Below are positions 25,252 through 34,677 of a DNA stretch of 64,000 nt, in pieces; positions within the stretch are counted from its first letter, which is position 1; every line of letters begins with the position of its first letter. The stretch covers positions 1 to 64,000 of the forward strand of contig NZ_QPQT01000015.1 of NCBI RefSeq assembly GCF_003605125.1, read 5' to 3'. The position numbers were made by a program, and so were the translations under genes. The stretch comes from Shewanella algidipiscicola (GTDB lineage: Bacteria > Pseudomonadota > Gammaproteobacteria > Enterobacterales > Shewanellaceae). The notes under the pieces were generated by a model, which made no database searches, was not told the DNA's origin, and saw only the letters and a program-made list of their open reading frames with translations.

Positions 25252-27369
25252 CTACAGGTGTTTTACCCGGCGCTTAACCTCTTCTTGCTTACCATAGTTA
25301 AATGGCCGCGCATCTGGGCTGCCTAAATAACCGCACACTCGACGCGTCACTGAGACTCGACTGGGCTCATGATTACCGCATTTAGGACAGGTAAAGCCCT
25401 TACTGGTACAGCTAAATTCACCGGTAAAGCCACAGTCATAACACTCGTCAATTGGCGTATTTGTGCCGTAATAAGGCACGCGGCTATAACTGTAATCCCA
25501 CACGTTTTCGAGCGCTTCAATATTATGCTGCATATTGGGGTATTCACCGTAGCAGATAAATCCACCGTTGGTCAGTGCTGGATAAGGCATCTCAAAATCC
25601 AGCTTATCGTAAGGGTTGACCTTTTTTTCTACATCTAAGTGAAAACTGTTGGTGTAGTAACCTCTGTCGGTCACGCCATCAATCACCCCAAAAGCCTTAG
25701 TGTCGAGTTTACAAAAACGGCTACACAGGTTTTCACTCGGTGTGCTGTATAAGCTAAAGGCATAACCGGACTCATCACGCCAGCGCACTGTTGCCGCTTT
25801 AAGATGTTCAATAATGGCAATCGCTTTGGCGCGTAACTGCTCACTGTCAAACAGGTGAATTTGATTGCCATAAAGCGCATTAACGGTTTCATGTAGTCCT
25901 ATATAACCTAACGAAATTGATGCGCGGCCATTTTTGAAAATCTGACTAATATCATCATCGGCGCGCAAACGTACACCACACGCCCCTTCCATGTACAAAA
26001 TCGGGGCAACGCGCGCTTTCACTCCTTCTAGACGCTCGATACGTGTATCTAATGCGCGTCTGGCAATGGCTAAACGTTGATCTAAAATGGCAAAGAAACG
26101 CGCTTCATCACCATTGGCTTCTAAGGCGACTCGCGGCAAGTTTAAGCTCACCACGCCGAGGTTATTACGCCCATCATGGACCAGTTCACCCTCTTCTTCG
26201 TAGGTACCTAAAAAGCTACGACAGCCCATTGGCGTCTTAAATGAGCCAGTGACTTTTTCCACTTGCTCATAGTTTAAAATATCTGGATACATACGCATGG
26301 TGGCACATTTTAACGCTAACTGCTTGATATCGTAGTTACAATCGCCACTCTTATGGTTTATACCATCTCGAATCGCAAACACCAATTTAGGGAACACTGC
26401 CGTTTTGCGATTTTTACCCAACCCAGCCATCCGCACTTTCATCATTGAGGATTGGATTAATCGCGACTCCCACGAGGTGCCTAAACCAAAGCCAAAGGTC
26501 ACAAATGGTGTTTGTCCATTAGCAGTATGTAAGGTGTTGACCTCATACTCCAATGACTGGAACGCATCGTGACACTCTTTTTCGGTCTGCGCGGTGGCAA
26601 AGGCTTTGGCATCTGTAATGCCCCACTTTAAGGCCACTTGATAGTGTTTGTCATAGCTTTTAGCCACAAATGGTGCTAACACTTCATCGATGCGGTTAAT
26701 GGTGGTGCCGCCATAAATATGGCTTGCTACCTGAGCAATAATTTGTGCCGTCACTGCCGTGGCCGTGGAGATCGATTTTGGGGTTTCAATTTCGGCATTG
26801 CCCATCTTAAAACCATGAGTCAGCATACCGGCTAAATCAATTAGCATGCAGTTAAACATCGGGAAAAAAGGTGCGTAATCCAAATCGTGATAATGGATCT
26901 CACCCGCTTCATGGGCCGACACCACATCTTTGGGTAAAATATGGCGAGTCGCATAATGCTTGGCCACGATACCGGCGAGCAGATCGCGCTGGGTGGGGAT
27001 CACCTTTGAGTCTTTATTGGCATTTTCGTTAAGCAAAGCTGCATTACTTTGTTCAACCAGACCACGAATATCACGATTAAGTCGGCTGCTTTGCTCTCGA
27101 TGAATATCTCTATCATGACGATATTCGATATACACGCGTGCTAAGGCCTTATAGGGTCCTTCCATTAGTTGATTTTCGACTGCATTTTGCAGGTCGTGGA
27201 TATCCACTTCGGCCATATCGGCCATGACGAGACTCACTTGTCGCGCTACTTGAGTCGCATAGGTAACATCATCAATACCTGCTGAGTTTGCAGCGGCAAC
27301 TACAGCGTCTCTGATCCTTGTTTCGTCAAAAGGCGTGCGGTAACCATCCCGCTTAATAACTACTGGCAT
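25252..27369 (-). CDS. nrdD: Anaerobic ribonucleoside-triphosphate reductase NrdD
   Basis: The class III reductase that makes dNTPs without oxygen. The 705 residues contain an N-terminal ATP-cone (about 1-90, VIKRDGYRTPFDETRIRDAV), the ten-stranded barrel core, a C-terminal four-cysteine zinc site (CYDCGF...CPKCG) and the glycyl-radical loop RRVCGYLGSPDARPFNYGK near residue 680. The radical is installed by NrdG, encoded next. Upstream on the minus strand lie two NrdR boxes 31 bases apart and an FNR-type site, so repression by NrdR and activation when oxygen is scarce are likely. This fits a facultative anaerobe such as Shewanella. Confidence 0.97.
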   Translation of the reverse strand: MPVVIKRDGYRTPFDETRIRDAVVAAANSAGIDDVTYATQVARQVSLVMADMAEVDIHDLQNAVENQLMEGPYKALARVYIEYRHDRDIHREQSSRLNRDIRGLVEQSNAALLNENANKDSKVIPTQRDLLAGIVAKHYATRHILPKDVVSAHEAGEIHYHDLDYAPFFPMFNCMLIDLAGMLTHGFKMGNAEIETPKSISTATAVTAQIIAQVASHIYGGTTINRIDEVLAPFVAKSYDKHYQVALKWGITDAKAFATAQTEKECHDAFQSLEYEVNTLHTANGQTPFVTFGFGLGTSWESRLIQSSMMKVRMAGLGKNRKTAVFPKLVFAIRDGINHKSGDCNYDIKQLALKCATMRMYPDILNYEQVEKVTGSFKTPMGCRSFLGTYEEEGELVHDGRNNLGVVSLNLPRVALEANGDEARFFAILDQRLAIARRALDTRIERLEGVKARVAPILYMEGACGVRLRADDDISQIFKNGRASISLGYIGLHETVNALYGNQIHLFDSEQLRAKAIAIIEHLKAATVRWRDESGYAFSLYSTPSENLCSRFCKLDTKAFGVIDGVTDRGYYTNSFHLDVEKKVNPYDKLDFEMPYPALTNGGFICYGEYPNMQHNIEALENVWDYSYSRVPYYGTNTPIDECYDCGFTGEFSCTSKGFTCPKCGNHEPSRVSVTRRVCGYLGSPDARPFNYGKQEEVKRRVKHL

Positions 27370-27402
27370 TGTTTAATATCTCCTCAAGTAACGTTCAAAA
27401 TG

Positions 27403-27418
27403 ACACCATATATAGTGC
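27403..27418. promoter_or_regulatory. NrdR box 1 upstream of nrdD
   Basis: ACACCATATATAGTGC matches the NrdR box (consensus near ACACWATATATWGTGT) almost fully. It is 34 bases from the nrdD start. Confidence 0.75.
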
Positions 27419-27433
27419 CAATAAAACGTTTAA

Positions 27434-27449
27434 GCACAATATGTAGCGT
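27434..27449. promoter_or_regulatory. NrdR box 2 upstream of nrdD
   Basis: GCACAATATGTAGCGT is a second NrdR-like box, exactly 31 bases (about three helix turns) from box 1, the spacing usual for NrdR pairs. It overlaps the likely -10/start region (TAATAC at 27453-27448 on the minus strand). Confidence 0.65.
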
Positions 27450-27477
27450 ATTAGGCTACAAAGTCACTCGAAGTACC

Positions 27478-27491
27478 TTGATCCAGATCAT
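27478..27491. promoter_or_regulatory. FNR/EtrA-type site upstream of nrdD
   Basis: TTGATCCAGATCAT differs from the FNR consensus TTGATNNNNATCAA only at the last base. If transcription begins near 27443, the site is centred around -41.5, the class II activator position. Confidence 0.65.
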
Positions 27492-27629
27492 GGTTTTACC
27501 GATGGTATTTAGCGACAAAAGATTACTGCCAACTAGGCCACTTATCTCAAAAAGTGACCTTGACCGAACATCGAAACAAGGCTAGATAATGTAAAAAGTC
27601 GGGACAAGCTGTGAGTAAGTGTTAGTAAA

Positions 27630-28328
27630 TTACGTAAGTCGCTTAGATAGCGCTAAATAACTGTTTAACTGGCCGCTCGATTGTTGTGAATTTCCCATAG
27701 AAGCGGCCAATTGCATGGTCGATTTCAACCCCTGCCATTGCTCTTTGTCCATTGCGGGCATATTAGTGTCGGCGTTGATCAACACAGTTAACTGAGCCGA
27801 AACCCGGGCGGCGGTTTGGCTGTATAACGCACCATCTATACCGTCCATGTTATTAAGCACGGTTTTGGCATCATCGAGCATTTTATGTAGCGCCTGATCG
27901 GGCTCCGATTGCGTTAATCCCTCTTGCTTACTGTCAATAAAGTTCAGCAGTGATTGCGGCGCATCATTGGGCTCTGGGATCTCAAATCCTGCTGAGCTTA
28001 AGCGGTTTAGTTGGCTATCTGACAGGATACCATCTTGATGTAACCGCTGTATAAGCTTAGGAATATCATTAATACTAAACGCACCAGCACTGAAGAAGTC
28101 GTCTGCCATCGCCTCAATTTTTTGGGCTCGCTGCGCCCGAGGCGATAATGACACCTCTTCTTGGGCGATCGCGCTACCGTTTGTTTGCGCCGGACGAGTT
28201 CGCTCGCCTAAGCTTACCGTGTCGGCCGGTGCATTCGCGCCTTGAGTTTGATGCTTAAGCACGCCACCATAGGCGTCGGTTACCTGTTGAGAATTAGAGG
28301 TTGTTGGAAGCTGACTGATTGGATTCAT
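27630..28328 (-). CDS. Hypothetical protein with a flagellar-export-like N-terminal region
   Basis: A 232-residue soluble protein, unrecognised. There is no signal peptide or membrane segment. The first ~75 residues are polar and low in structure (Gln, Thr, Ser, Asn), with VSLSPRAQRAQKIEAMADDFF, a phrase resembling the LSPRAQ segments of flagellar and type III secretion proteins. The remainder is predicted helical (LIQRLHQDGILSDSQLNRL; LNFIDSKQEGLTQ). A TTG at 28334 could also start it, but ATG at 28328 is preferred; neither has a clear ribosome site. It lies between nrdD and rssA on the same strand with gaps of over 160 bases, so it is probably monocistronic. I believe it is Shewanella-restricted. 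Confidence 0.7.
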   Translation of the reverse strand: MNPISQLPTTSNSQQVTDAYGGVLKHQTQGANAPADTVSLGERTRPAQTNGSAIAQEEVSLSPRAQRAQKIEAMADDFFSAGAFSINDIPKLIQRLHQDGILSDSQLNRLSSAGFEIPEPNDAPQSLLNFIDSKQEGLTQSEPDQALHKMLDDAKTVLNNMDGIDGALYSQTAARVSAQLTVLINADTNMPAMDKEQWQGLKSTMQLAASMGNSQQSSGQLNSYLALSKRLT

Positions 28329-28497
28329 TGTCAAAATGTCGACGACTGCTAAACGATATCATGTTAAAGCAAAAACTAGGCCGCTTTTAAAAACAGGTTT
28401 AGGGACTCGATCAACTTAGCGTCTCATCGAATCCTTCATCGCGGCATACTAACTCAGTCAAGCCCCTCACATTATCTGACAACGCTAATCCTAATCA

Positions 28498-29457
28498 TTA
28501 GCGACCGGGGGTTTCTGGGTATTCTTCGAGTACAGTGGTGATAATATGAGCCACTTTTTTAACCGCTTGCTCACCTGCCTCTATCGCTTCGTTCGCGCGA
28601 TGAAACTCCATGGTGCCAATATCGGCAACATTAGGGGTGATCAACAGATCGGGAGGATCCCCCATTAAACGTACCCGTTTATGGCGTTGCTCTAAAATAT
28701 CCATAGACTGTGACATCACCGCCAACATCCCCGGCTGATTACGATTACCAAGAGAGAACTTATCGGTTAATCCCGACACATAATCTCGGCCTCGCGCCAG
28801 CAGATCCATGAAGCCAACATCTTGACCTTGAGTCTTGATTTCCTCTGCAGTCGGCACCGACACTTGCGCACTGGATGACAACGACACAGGCAGTTGTTCT
28901 AGGCGTGTCTTGCGATGACCGTAAAGATCGACGGCGATAACCACATCAACCCCCATAGCTCGGCTCACCGATATCGGCACAGGGTTAACAACTGCGCCGT
29001 CAACTAACCAACGGTCGCCAATGCGCGCCGGAGGCAAAATGCCTGGCATGGAGCACGACGCGCGCACCGCATGACGTAAGTTACCGCGTTGAAACCAGAT
29101 CTCTTGCCCGCTATACAGGTCAGTTGCCACTGCGGCAAAGGGACGCTTCATCTGTTCAATGTCGAGCACGCCAATGTGTTGCTGCATCACATCAAACACC
29201 TTTTCACCGCCAATTAAACCACCTTTCCCCCAACTTAAATCCATTAAGCCAAGAACATCCCAACTCGAAAAGCCACTCACCCATTGCTGCAGTTCACTGA
29301 GGTTATCTTGGGCATAGGCAGCACCGACCACTGAGCCAATAGAGCACCCCGCCACTTTGTCAGGTTTAATCCCCATTTTAGCTAATTCGTTGAGCACCCC
29401 AATATGCGCCCAGCCCTTAGCGGCGCCGCTACCTAACGCGATACCGATAGTCGCCAT
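28498..29457 (-). CDS. rssA: Patatin-like phospholipase, RssA family
   Basis: A 319-residue patatin-fold serine hydrolase. The oxyanion loop GSGAAKGWAHIG is at residues 9-20, the nucleophile elbow GCSIGS has S39, and the catalytic dyad aspartate lies in LVDGAVVNPVP. It resembles RssA (YchK) of E. coli, a predicted phospholipase or lysophospholipase of unknown substrate. The C-terminal ~100 residues, including a segment with SQSMDILEQRHKRVRLMGDPPDLL, are typical. GGGAGA precedes the ATG. The gene is divergent from the DEAD-box helicase. Confidence 0.88.
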   Translation of the reverse strand: MATIGIALGSGAAKGWAHIGVLNELAKMGIKPDKVAGCSIGSVVGAAYAQDNLSELQQWVSGFSSWDVLGLMDLSWGKGGLIGGEKVFDVMQQHIGVLDIEQMKRPFAAVATDLYSGQEIWFQRGNLRHAVRASCSMPGILPPARIGDRWLVDGAVVNPVPISVSRAMGVDVVIAVDLYGHRKTRLEQLPVSLSSSAQVSVPTAEEIKTQGQDVGFMDLLARGRDYVSGLTDKFSLGNRNQPGMLAVMSQSMDILEQRHKRVRLMGDPPDLLITPNVADIGTMEFHRANEAIEAGEQAVKKVAHIITTVLEEYPETPGR

Positions 29458-29657
29458 CTATTATCTCCCTTACTCATCACTGCCCAGTATCAATTAAAGG
29501 CATAACCCTTATCTGCCATCATAGGCTAAAGCATGACGCGCGAAAATGGCTTATTTAGCTTGATTGCGATATCCGTTATCCACGACTGCTAATCCTAATG
29601 GCTGAAAGCACCAAGTCGATGTATAATGCGCTCTTATTGATATTTTGGAGCACACCC

Positions 29658-31001
29658 TTGCAATTTTCAGATTTTTCACTCGATAAACGCCTACTAACCA
29701 GCCTAGAACATATGGGCATCGACAAGCCGACCGAGATCCAAGAGCAATCGATACCTGTAGGCCTATCGGGAAAGGATCTAATGGCATCGTCTAAAACCGG
29801 CTCGGGTAAGACCTTGGCGTTTTTACTGCCTGCTATGCAGCGTATTATCTCGACCAAGGCATTGAGTAAACGCGATCCTCGCGTACTCATTTTATTGCCA
29901 ACTCGAGAGCTGGCAACGCAGGTATACAGCCAGTTACGACTGCTGGTCGCCAATACACAATACAAGGCGCTTAAAATTCTTGGTGGCGAAAATTTTAATG
30001 ACCAAGCGAAAGCCCTCGCCAGAGACCCACATATTGTGGTGGCGACACCTGGTCGCCTGGCCGACCATCTTAAACAGCGTCATCTGTACCTCAACGGGCT
30101 TGAATTACTTATCCTTGACGAAGCCGACCGTATGCTCGACTTAGGCTTTGCCGAGCAGCTGCGCGCTATTAACCAAGCGGCCGATCATAAACGTCGTCAA
30201 ACCTTGATGTTCTCTGCGACGCTAGATCATGGTGAAATTAACGAGATAGCGGCTGAGCTGCTAAAAGAGCCCGTGCATGTGTCGATTGGGGCTTCAAACG
30301 TTGAAAACCAAGATATTACCCAAAAAGTCTATCTGTGCGATAACTTAGGTCACAAAGAAAAGCTGTTACTGACGCTACTAAAGCAAGAACAACATAAGCA
30401 AGTGATCATCTTTACTGCCACCCGCAGTGATACCGACCGTCTAGCCACAAAACTGGCCGATGAAGGCTTTACCACCGCCTCACTGAGCGGCGAGCTAAAG
30501 CAGTCAGCCCGTAATCAGATAATGGATCAATTTAGCCGAGGTCAACAACAGATCTTGGTCACCACAGATGTGGCTTCACGCGGCTTAGACTTACTCAACG
30601 TCTCTTTGGTGATTAACTTCGATATGCCCAAGTTAGCCGAAGAGTACATTCACCGCATTGGCCGTACTGCCCGTGCAGGTGCTAAAGGTGATGCTATATC
30701 ACTCGTGGGGCCAAAAGATTGGGATAACTTCAAACAAGTGCAGCTATTTTTACGCCGCACATTTGAACTAAGCGAAATAGCAGGATTAAAACCCAAGTTT
30801 AGCGGCCTCAAAGCCAAACCTAAAGGTAAGCCCGCCACCGCTAAAAAAGCAGCGCAAAACAAGACTAGACCCGCTAAGCCTAAATCGACCACTAAGACCA
30901 AAGATAACCGCGATAAACGCTTTATCACAGGTGTCGATATTGGCGATGCGCCTATGCTGCGCAAACCTAAGTCTACCTTGCAAGACACCCCTGAAGAATA
31001 A
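29658..31001 (+). CDS. srmB: DEAD-box ATP-dependent RNA helicase, SrmB-like
   Basis: A 447-residue DEAD-box helicase. All family motifs are present: Q motif (GIDKPTEIQEQSIP), Walker A (SKTGSGKT), PTRELA, TPGR, DEAD, SAT, and C-terminal ARGLD and HRIGRTAR. The C-terminus is a Lys/Ala/Pro-rich basic tail ending in ITGVDIGDAPMLRKP. The frame is open upstream from 29598, but a TTG at 29658 follows GGAG by seven bases and gives the usual MQFSDFSL N-terminus, so TTG is chosen. Likely roles are ribosome assembly or RNA decay. SrmB is the closest named family by my reading; RhlE-type is the alternative. Confidence 0.85.
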   Translation: MQFSDFSLDKRLLTSLEHMGIDKPTEIQEQSIPVGLSGKDLMASSKTGSGKTLAFLLPAMQRIISTKALSKRDPRVLILLPTRELATQVYSQLRLLVANTQYKALKILGGENFNDQAKALARDPHIVVATPGRLADHLKQRHLYLNGLELLILDEADRMLDLGFAEQLRAINQAADHKRRQTLMFSATLDHGEINEIAAELLKEPVHVSIGASNVENQDITQKVYLCDNLGHKEKLLLTLLKQEQHKQVIIFTATRSDTDRLATKLADEGFTTASLSGELKQSARNQIMDQFSRGQQQILVTTDVASRGLDLLNVSLVINFDMPKLAEEYIHRIGRTARAGAKGDAISLVGPKDWDNFKQVQLFLRRTFELSEIAGLKPKFSGLKAKPKGKPATAKKAAQNKTRPAKPKSTTKTKDNRDKRFITGVDIGDAPMLRKPKSTLQDTPEE

Positions 31002-31179
31002 CCGTACTTTGTAAAATGAGCGGCCAACCCGCCGCTCAACGCTTTGGGATCCCTTGCATAACGGCTAGGATTTACAGCAAAAGATGATTTTTATGGCGTA
31101 ATTTGTTTTAGCAACTGCTGCTCATTATGCCAATTAAGGTTACAATAACCCCCATTACAGTTTTATTATTAGGTTTATC

Positions 31180-31620
31180 ATGAGAGTTTGTGGCGTTGAG
31201 TTAAAAGGTGGCGAAGCCATCATCAGTTTATTAAGTTATGAAGGTGAAACCTTTAACGTGCCAGAATGCCGTTCTCGTTCATTAACGGTATCAAATTCGG
31301 CTAAAACAGAATCGATTAAAGAGTTTCATTTTGCCTTTTGTAAATTGATGGAAGACTACAAAGTCGATGAAGTGGTTTTAATCGAGCGTGAGCAAAAAGG
31401 TAAGCTTGCTGGCAGTGCCACCAGTTTTAAGATGGAAGCGGCCATCCAGTTGTGCGGCCTACCAGTACACCTGATCTCACCTGTGACCATCAAAGAGCAA
31501 CTCAAGCGCAACCCGCCTATGGTGGATTTTGATGGGCTCGACCTTAAGCGTTTCCAAAAGAATGCCTTTGAAGTGGCTTACGCTTATCATAACCAACGTA
31601 TCTTTGCCAAACCTGAATAA
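31180..31620 (+). CDS. DUF3010 family protein
   Basis: A 146-residue cytoplasmic protein matching DUF3010: MRVCGVELKGGEAIISLL opening strand, central VDEVVLIEREQKGKLAGSA and the C-terminal LKRFQKNAFEVAYAYH. The opening strand, the GKLAGSA region and the alternating helix/strand pattern recall an RNase H-like fold of the RuvC/UPF0081 type, but that is only a structural impression. The function is unknown. It is a single gene, with a short gap to the metallopeptidase-like gene that follows on the same strand. Confidence 0.82.
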   Translation: MRVCGVELKGGEAIISLLSYEGETFNVPECRSRSLTVSNSAKTESIKEFHFAFCKLMEDYKVDEVVLIEREQKGKLAGSATSFKMEAAIQLCGLPVHLISPVTIKEQLKRNPPMVDFDGLDLKRFQKNAFEVAYAYHNQRIFAKPE

Positions 31621-31700
31621 TTGCCGCCATCGCGCAAGCTTTATTCATCAAAGCACGCCGGGCACCCTAGCCCGGCCGATATGAGTTCGACTAAGATCAC

Positions 31701-32207
31701 ATGACCCATCTTCATTACCTACAAGGTTACCGCCCCGAGATAATTACTCAGGTCGAGGCACTTATTGCACAAAATCGACTCAAGAACGTCCTGCAACAGC
31801 GTTATCCCGACATTCACGATATCCGCAGCGACAAAGCCCTGTACTATTACACTATCGCGCTTAAAAACTGTTATCTCAAAAAGTCGCAACCACTCAATAA
31901 GGTGCTCTACGATGACAAGATCACCTTAAAGAAGCAGGCCTTGGGTTTACACAGTTATATCGCTAAAAATCATGGCGGCAAAACCAAGACCAAAAATGAG
32001 ATCCGCATCTCCTCTAAGTTACGTTATGTCCCCGAACCCTTGCTACGCATGGTGGTGGTACATGAATTGGCGCACTTAAAGGAGAAAGATCATAACAAGG
32101 CGTTTTATCAACTCTGCTGCCATATGGAAAATGATTACCACCAGCTAGAGTTTGATTTACGTTTGTGGCTCACCATGCTCGAATTAGAGTCCAACGTAAC
32201 GACATAA
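31701..32207 (+). CDS. YgjP-like metallopeptidase domain protein
   Basis: A 168-residue soluble protein with a zincin motif H121-E-x-x-H125-x5-H131 (VVHELAHLKEKDHNKAFY), the signature of the DUF45/YgjP (M48-related) family. The N-terminal half is basic and helical, with no signal peptide, so it is cytoplasmic. YgjP-type proteins are predicted metal-dependent peptidases of unknown substrate. It ends at a strong bidirectional terminator, facing the M23 peptidase gene. Confidence 0.85.
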   Translation: MTHLHYLQGYRPEIITQVEALIAQNRLKNVLQQRYPDIHDIRSDKALYYYTIALKNCYLKKSQPLNKVLYDDKITLKKQALGLHSYIAKNHGGKTKTKNEIRISSKLRYVPEPLLRMVVVHELAHLKEKDHNKAFYQLCCHMENDYHQLEFDLRLWLTMLELESNVTT

Positions 32208-32235
32208 AAAAGCCGCTATCTTAGCGGCTTTTTTA
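32206..32235. terminator. Bidirectional terminator between convergent peptidase genes
   Basis: AAAAAAGCCGCTA-TCT-TAGCGGCTTTTTT, serving the YgjP-like gene on the plus strand and the M23 gene on the minus strand. Confidence 0.9.
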
Positions 32236-32278
32236 TAACGAGATGTGTTGGGTTAAACAACTAACGCGCTTGGGAACA

Positions 32279-33565
32279 CTAGCTTTGTCCCATGATCATT
32301 TTGCGCACCTTCACTAACTGCGCAAACTCATTCATCTGTTTATTGGACAATTTACTCGCCATGGGAATATCCGCTTTCATCGGATCGACTGGGCGACCAT
32401 TAACGTGAAACTCATAATGCAGATGTGGACCAGTTATCCGTCCGGTTTTACCTGATAACGCAATTACCTGCCCCCGAGAAACTCGCTGACCTTTATGCAC
32501 TAATGCTTTGGACAAATGCAGATAACGGGTGCGATATTTGTTGCCATGCTCAATCACCACATACTTACCTGCATAGCGATGATCTGTCACCAACGACACG
32601 ATCCCATCACCGGGTGCCACGATTTTGGTGCCCACTGGTGTGGCAAAATCGGTACCATTATGCGGTGCAGTGCGCCCCGTCACTGGATGGTGGCGGTGAC
32701 GGTTAAATCGAGAGCTGATGCGATAATTTTTTTCTAACGGTATCCGTTGAAATGCTCTGGCTAAGCTGCGGCCTTGTTCATCATAAAAGTTACCATCACT
32801 GTTTTGATAAGCATTAATACTGTTGCGACCACGCTGAATGTTCACCCCTAAGATGTCACGATTCCCCGTGACTTCACCGTCAATATACTGCTCGCTCATT
32901 AATACAGAAAAGGTATCACCGGCACGCAAATCACGAGCAAAATTGAGTTTTTCTTTTAGTAATGATTCGATACGTTGAATGTCAGCAGCATTAAGCCCCA
33001 CGCGCTGCGCCGACAGATAAAATGAACCTTGAATATCACCGGCCAGTGAGCGATTTTGCCAAATGCCATCGATATTGATCTCTTCGACATTAAAACCACC
33101 TTCCTCGTAACGGCTGAAAACCACTTGACGAGCAGCATTAAAATACAGTTCTAGTTGCGTTAATTGACCACTGTCATCGAGCCAAAAACGAATAATATTA
33201 CCCGGTTTTAATGTATCTAAAGCCAGAATATTGAGATCGGCTTCGAGTACCTTATACATGGTTTGATGATCGACATTGGCATCTAAAAACAAGCCGCTTA
33301 GGGTATCACCACTGACGATAGTTTTGACGTAATCAGGACGAATAGCGACGCCTGACTCTGCCATCATCTGCTCTGCTGGCAACACGAATGACTCGATATC
33401 AAGCGCGACAGGGATCCGCTGGGGTAACATTTGTTGCTGACTCGGCCATAAAAGCGCGATGCCGACTAGACCACAAGAGGCCATTAATAGCTTCTTATGG
33501 GGCGACGGCAAGGCGAATAAACGTGCTAGAGACATATTGACCAAAGAAAATTTATTTGTTCGCAA
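32279..33565 (-). CDS. M23 (LytM) family murein endopeptidase, MepM-like
   Basis: A 428-residue envelope protein with one N-terminal transmembrane helix (about 28-43), a long helical/OapA-like middle region (VSGDTLSGLFLDANVDHQTMYKVL) and a C-terminal LytM domain. The zinc ligands are present: HNGTDFATPVGTKI (H..D) and HLHYEFHVNGRPVDP (HxH). It should cut peptidoglycan cross-bridges as MepM (YebA) does. TTG at 33565 is used as start because GAGG lies six bases upstream; the ATG at 33535 has no good site and would lose ten residues. Either is possible. It is monocistronic. Confidence 0.9.
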   Translation of the reverse strand: MRTNKFSLVNMSLARLFALPSPHKKLLMASCGLVGIALLWPSQQQMLPQRIPVALDIESFVLPAEQMMAESGVAIRPDYVKTIVSGDTLSGLFLDANVDHQTMYKVLEADLNILALDTLKPGNIIRFWLDDSGQLTQLELYFNAARQVVFSRYEEGGFNVEEINIDGIWQNRSLAGDIQGSFYLSAQRVGLNAADIQRIESLLKEKLNFARDLRAGDTFSVLMSEQYIDGEVTGNRDILGVNIQRGRNSINAYQNSDGNFYDEQGRSLARAFQRIPLEKNYRISSRFNRHRHHPVTGRTAPHNGTDFATPVGTKIVAPGDGIVSLVTDHRYAGKYVVIEHGNKYRTRYLHLSKALVHKGQRVSRGQVIALSGKTGRITGPHLHYEFHVNGRPVDPMKADIPMASKLSNKQMNEFAQLVKVRKMIMGQS

Positions 33566-33748
33566 CCTATGCCTCTACTTTTATTATGGTTGTTTCAATT
33601 GACAGTATTTATCGCTGGATGCGAAAACCGAGGTCAAGTTATATCAAAACTTTCGCCAGATACAAATAGATCTAGAGAATAAATTAAGCTAATAAAATGC
33701 CATATGCTCTGACTGGCATTAGCCCATTAAAACCTTTATTTAAATAAA

Positions 33749-34228
33749 TTAAGGTTTTAGGTGCGCTGCCATCTCTGCCCCAATTTTTTTACGCATATCC
33801 ATTAATCGAATAGCAGACTCACGCATCTCTTTATCACTGTCTGTTTGAGGTATCCATTCAGGCACCTCTGTCGGCTGGCCTTCATCATCAACTGCAACCA
33901 TGATCACCACGCAATGGGTCGTCAAATGACGTTCGGCATGCTTAGGGTCACCCGCTTTTACATCAATCCCTAAATGCATGGACGTACGTCCGGTATAAAC
34001 CACTTTGGCGCTAACTTCGACAATATTACCCACATGGATAGGTTTGACAAAGCGGATGCCGCCAGCATAAACGGTAATGCAATATTTACCACTCCATCCA
34101 GCTGCACATGCATAAGCCGCTAAATCGATCCATTTCATCACGGCGCCACCGTGAACTTTCCCGCCAAAATTGACATCGGCCGGCTCGGCTAAAAATCGTA
34201 GTGTGATGTTTCTTTCTGTTCCAGCCAT
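33749..34228 (-). CDS. Hotdog-fold acyl-CoA thioesterase
   Basis: A 159-residue single-hotdog thioesterase of the BACH/YciA type. It shows the conserved FGGKVHGGAVMKWIDLAAYACA helix and the strand YAGGIRFVKPIHVGNIVEV, with RTSMHLGIDVKAGD and THCVVIMVAVDDEGQP. It would hydrolyse acyl-CoA to free acid and CoA. The frame is open to 34384, but only the ATG at 34228 gives the family N-terminus; the extra upstream residues have no resemblance and overlap the neighbouring gene. It lies next to a small membrane gene and close to the fatty-acid synthesis cluster, though transcribed separately from it. Confidence 0.88.
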   Translation of the reverse strand: MAGTERNITLRFLAEPADVNFGGKVHGGAVMKWIDLAAYACAAGWSGKYCITVYAGGIRFVKPIHVGNIVEVSAKVVYTGRTSMHLGIDVKAGDPKHAERHLTTHCVVIMVAVDDEGQPTEVPEWIPQTDSDKEMRESAIRLMDMRKKIGAEMAAHLKP

Positions 34229-34317
34229 GTAATTGAACTCTGTATGATTCACTTGGCTAAAGTGTACTGTAAATAGCGTAAATCGAATATCTAAGATTAA
34301 CGATTTACGCTGTAATG

Positions 34318-34677
34318 TTAACCAAACATCATCACTAACACGCATGAAAAGACAATTAACGGTAATGCAAGGCGAAATAACCACAATTGAATCGAGGCGC
34401 TAATAAAGCGTTCAAGTTTTAATATTGGATAAGCTAACAAGCCCCCCATAAACAGCAACAATACCTCAACACCTGCAAGCGTGTTGGTATCACCACCGGC
34501 ATAAATCGCTGTGACTAACAGCGCAAACCAGACAGACGCAAACGCCGTCGCGGCACAGACAAAGGTCTTCATTCCTATACTGAGTTTTATTGCGCTTTCG
34601 CCACGGATCATAGTACTTAAATTCGCAGTCAAAGCCCCCACTAACGGCATTAAAGGCACAACGAATAAATTTAGCAC
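34318..34677 (-). CDS. Small multi-pass membrane protein, unknown
   Basis: A 119-residue protein with three or four hydrophobic segments (about 1-17, 34-55, 65-85 and 95-118) separated by short charged loops such as MIRGESAIKLSIGMK and KLERF. The start is GTG at 34677; AGGA lies about eight bases before it. It is 160 bases downstream of fabF, after the fabF terminator, and 89 bases upstream of the thioesterase gene, with which it may be co-transcribed. I do not recognise the family. Confidence 0.65.
   Translation of the reverse strand: MLNLFVVPLMPLVGALTANLSTMIRGESAIKLSIGMKTFVCAATAFASVWFALLVTAIYAGGDTNTLAGVEVLLLFMGGLLAYPILKLERFISASIQLWLFRLALPLIVFSCVLVMMFG

Noticed and set aside
33749..34384. 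Extended 211-residue version of the thioesterase
   Set aside because: The upstream 52 residues do not match the hotdog family and overlap the neighbouring membrane gene; the ATG at 34228 is used.
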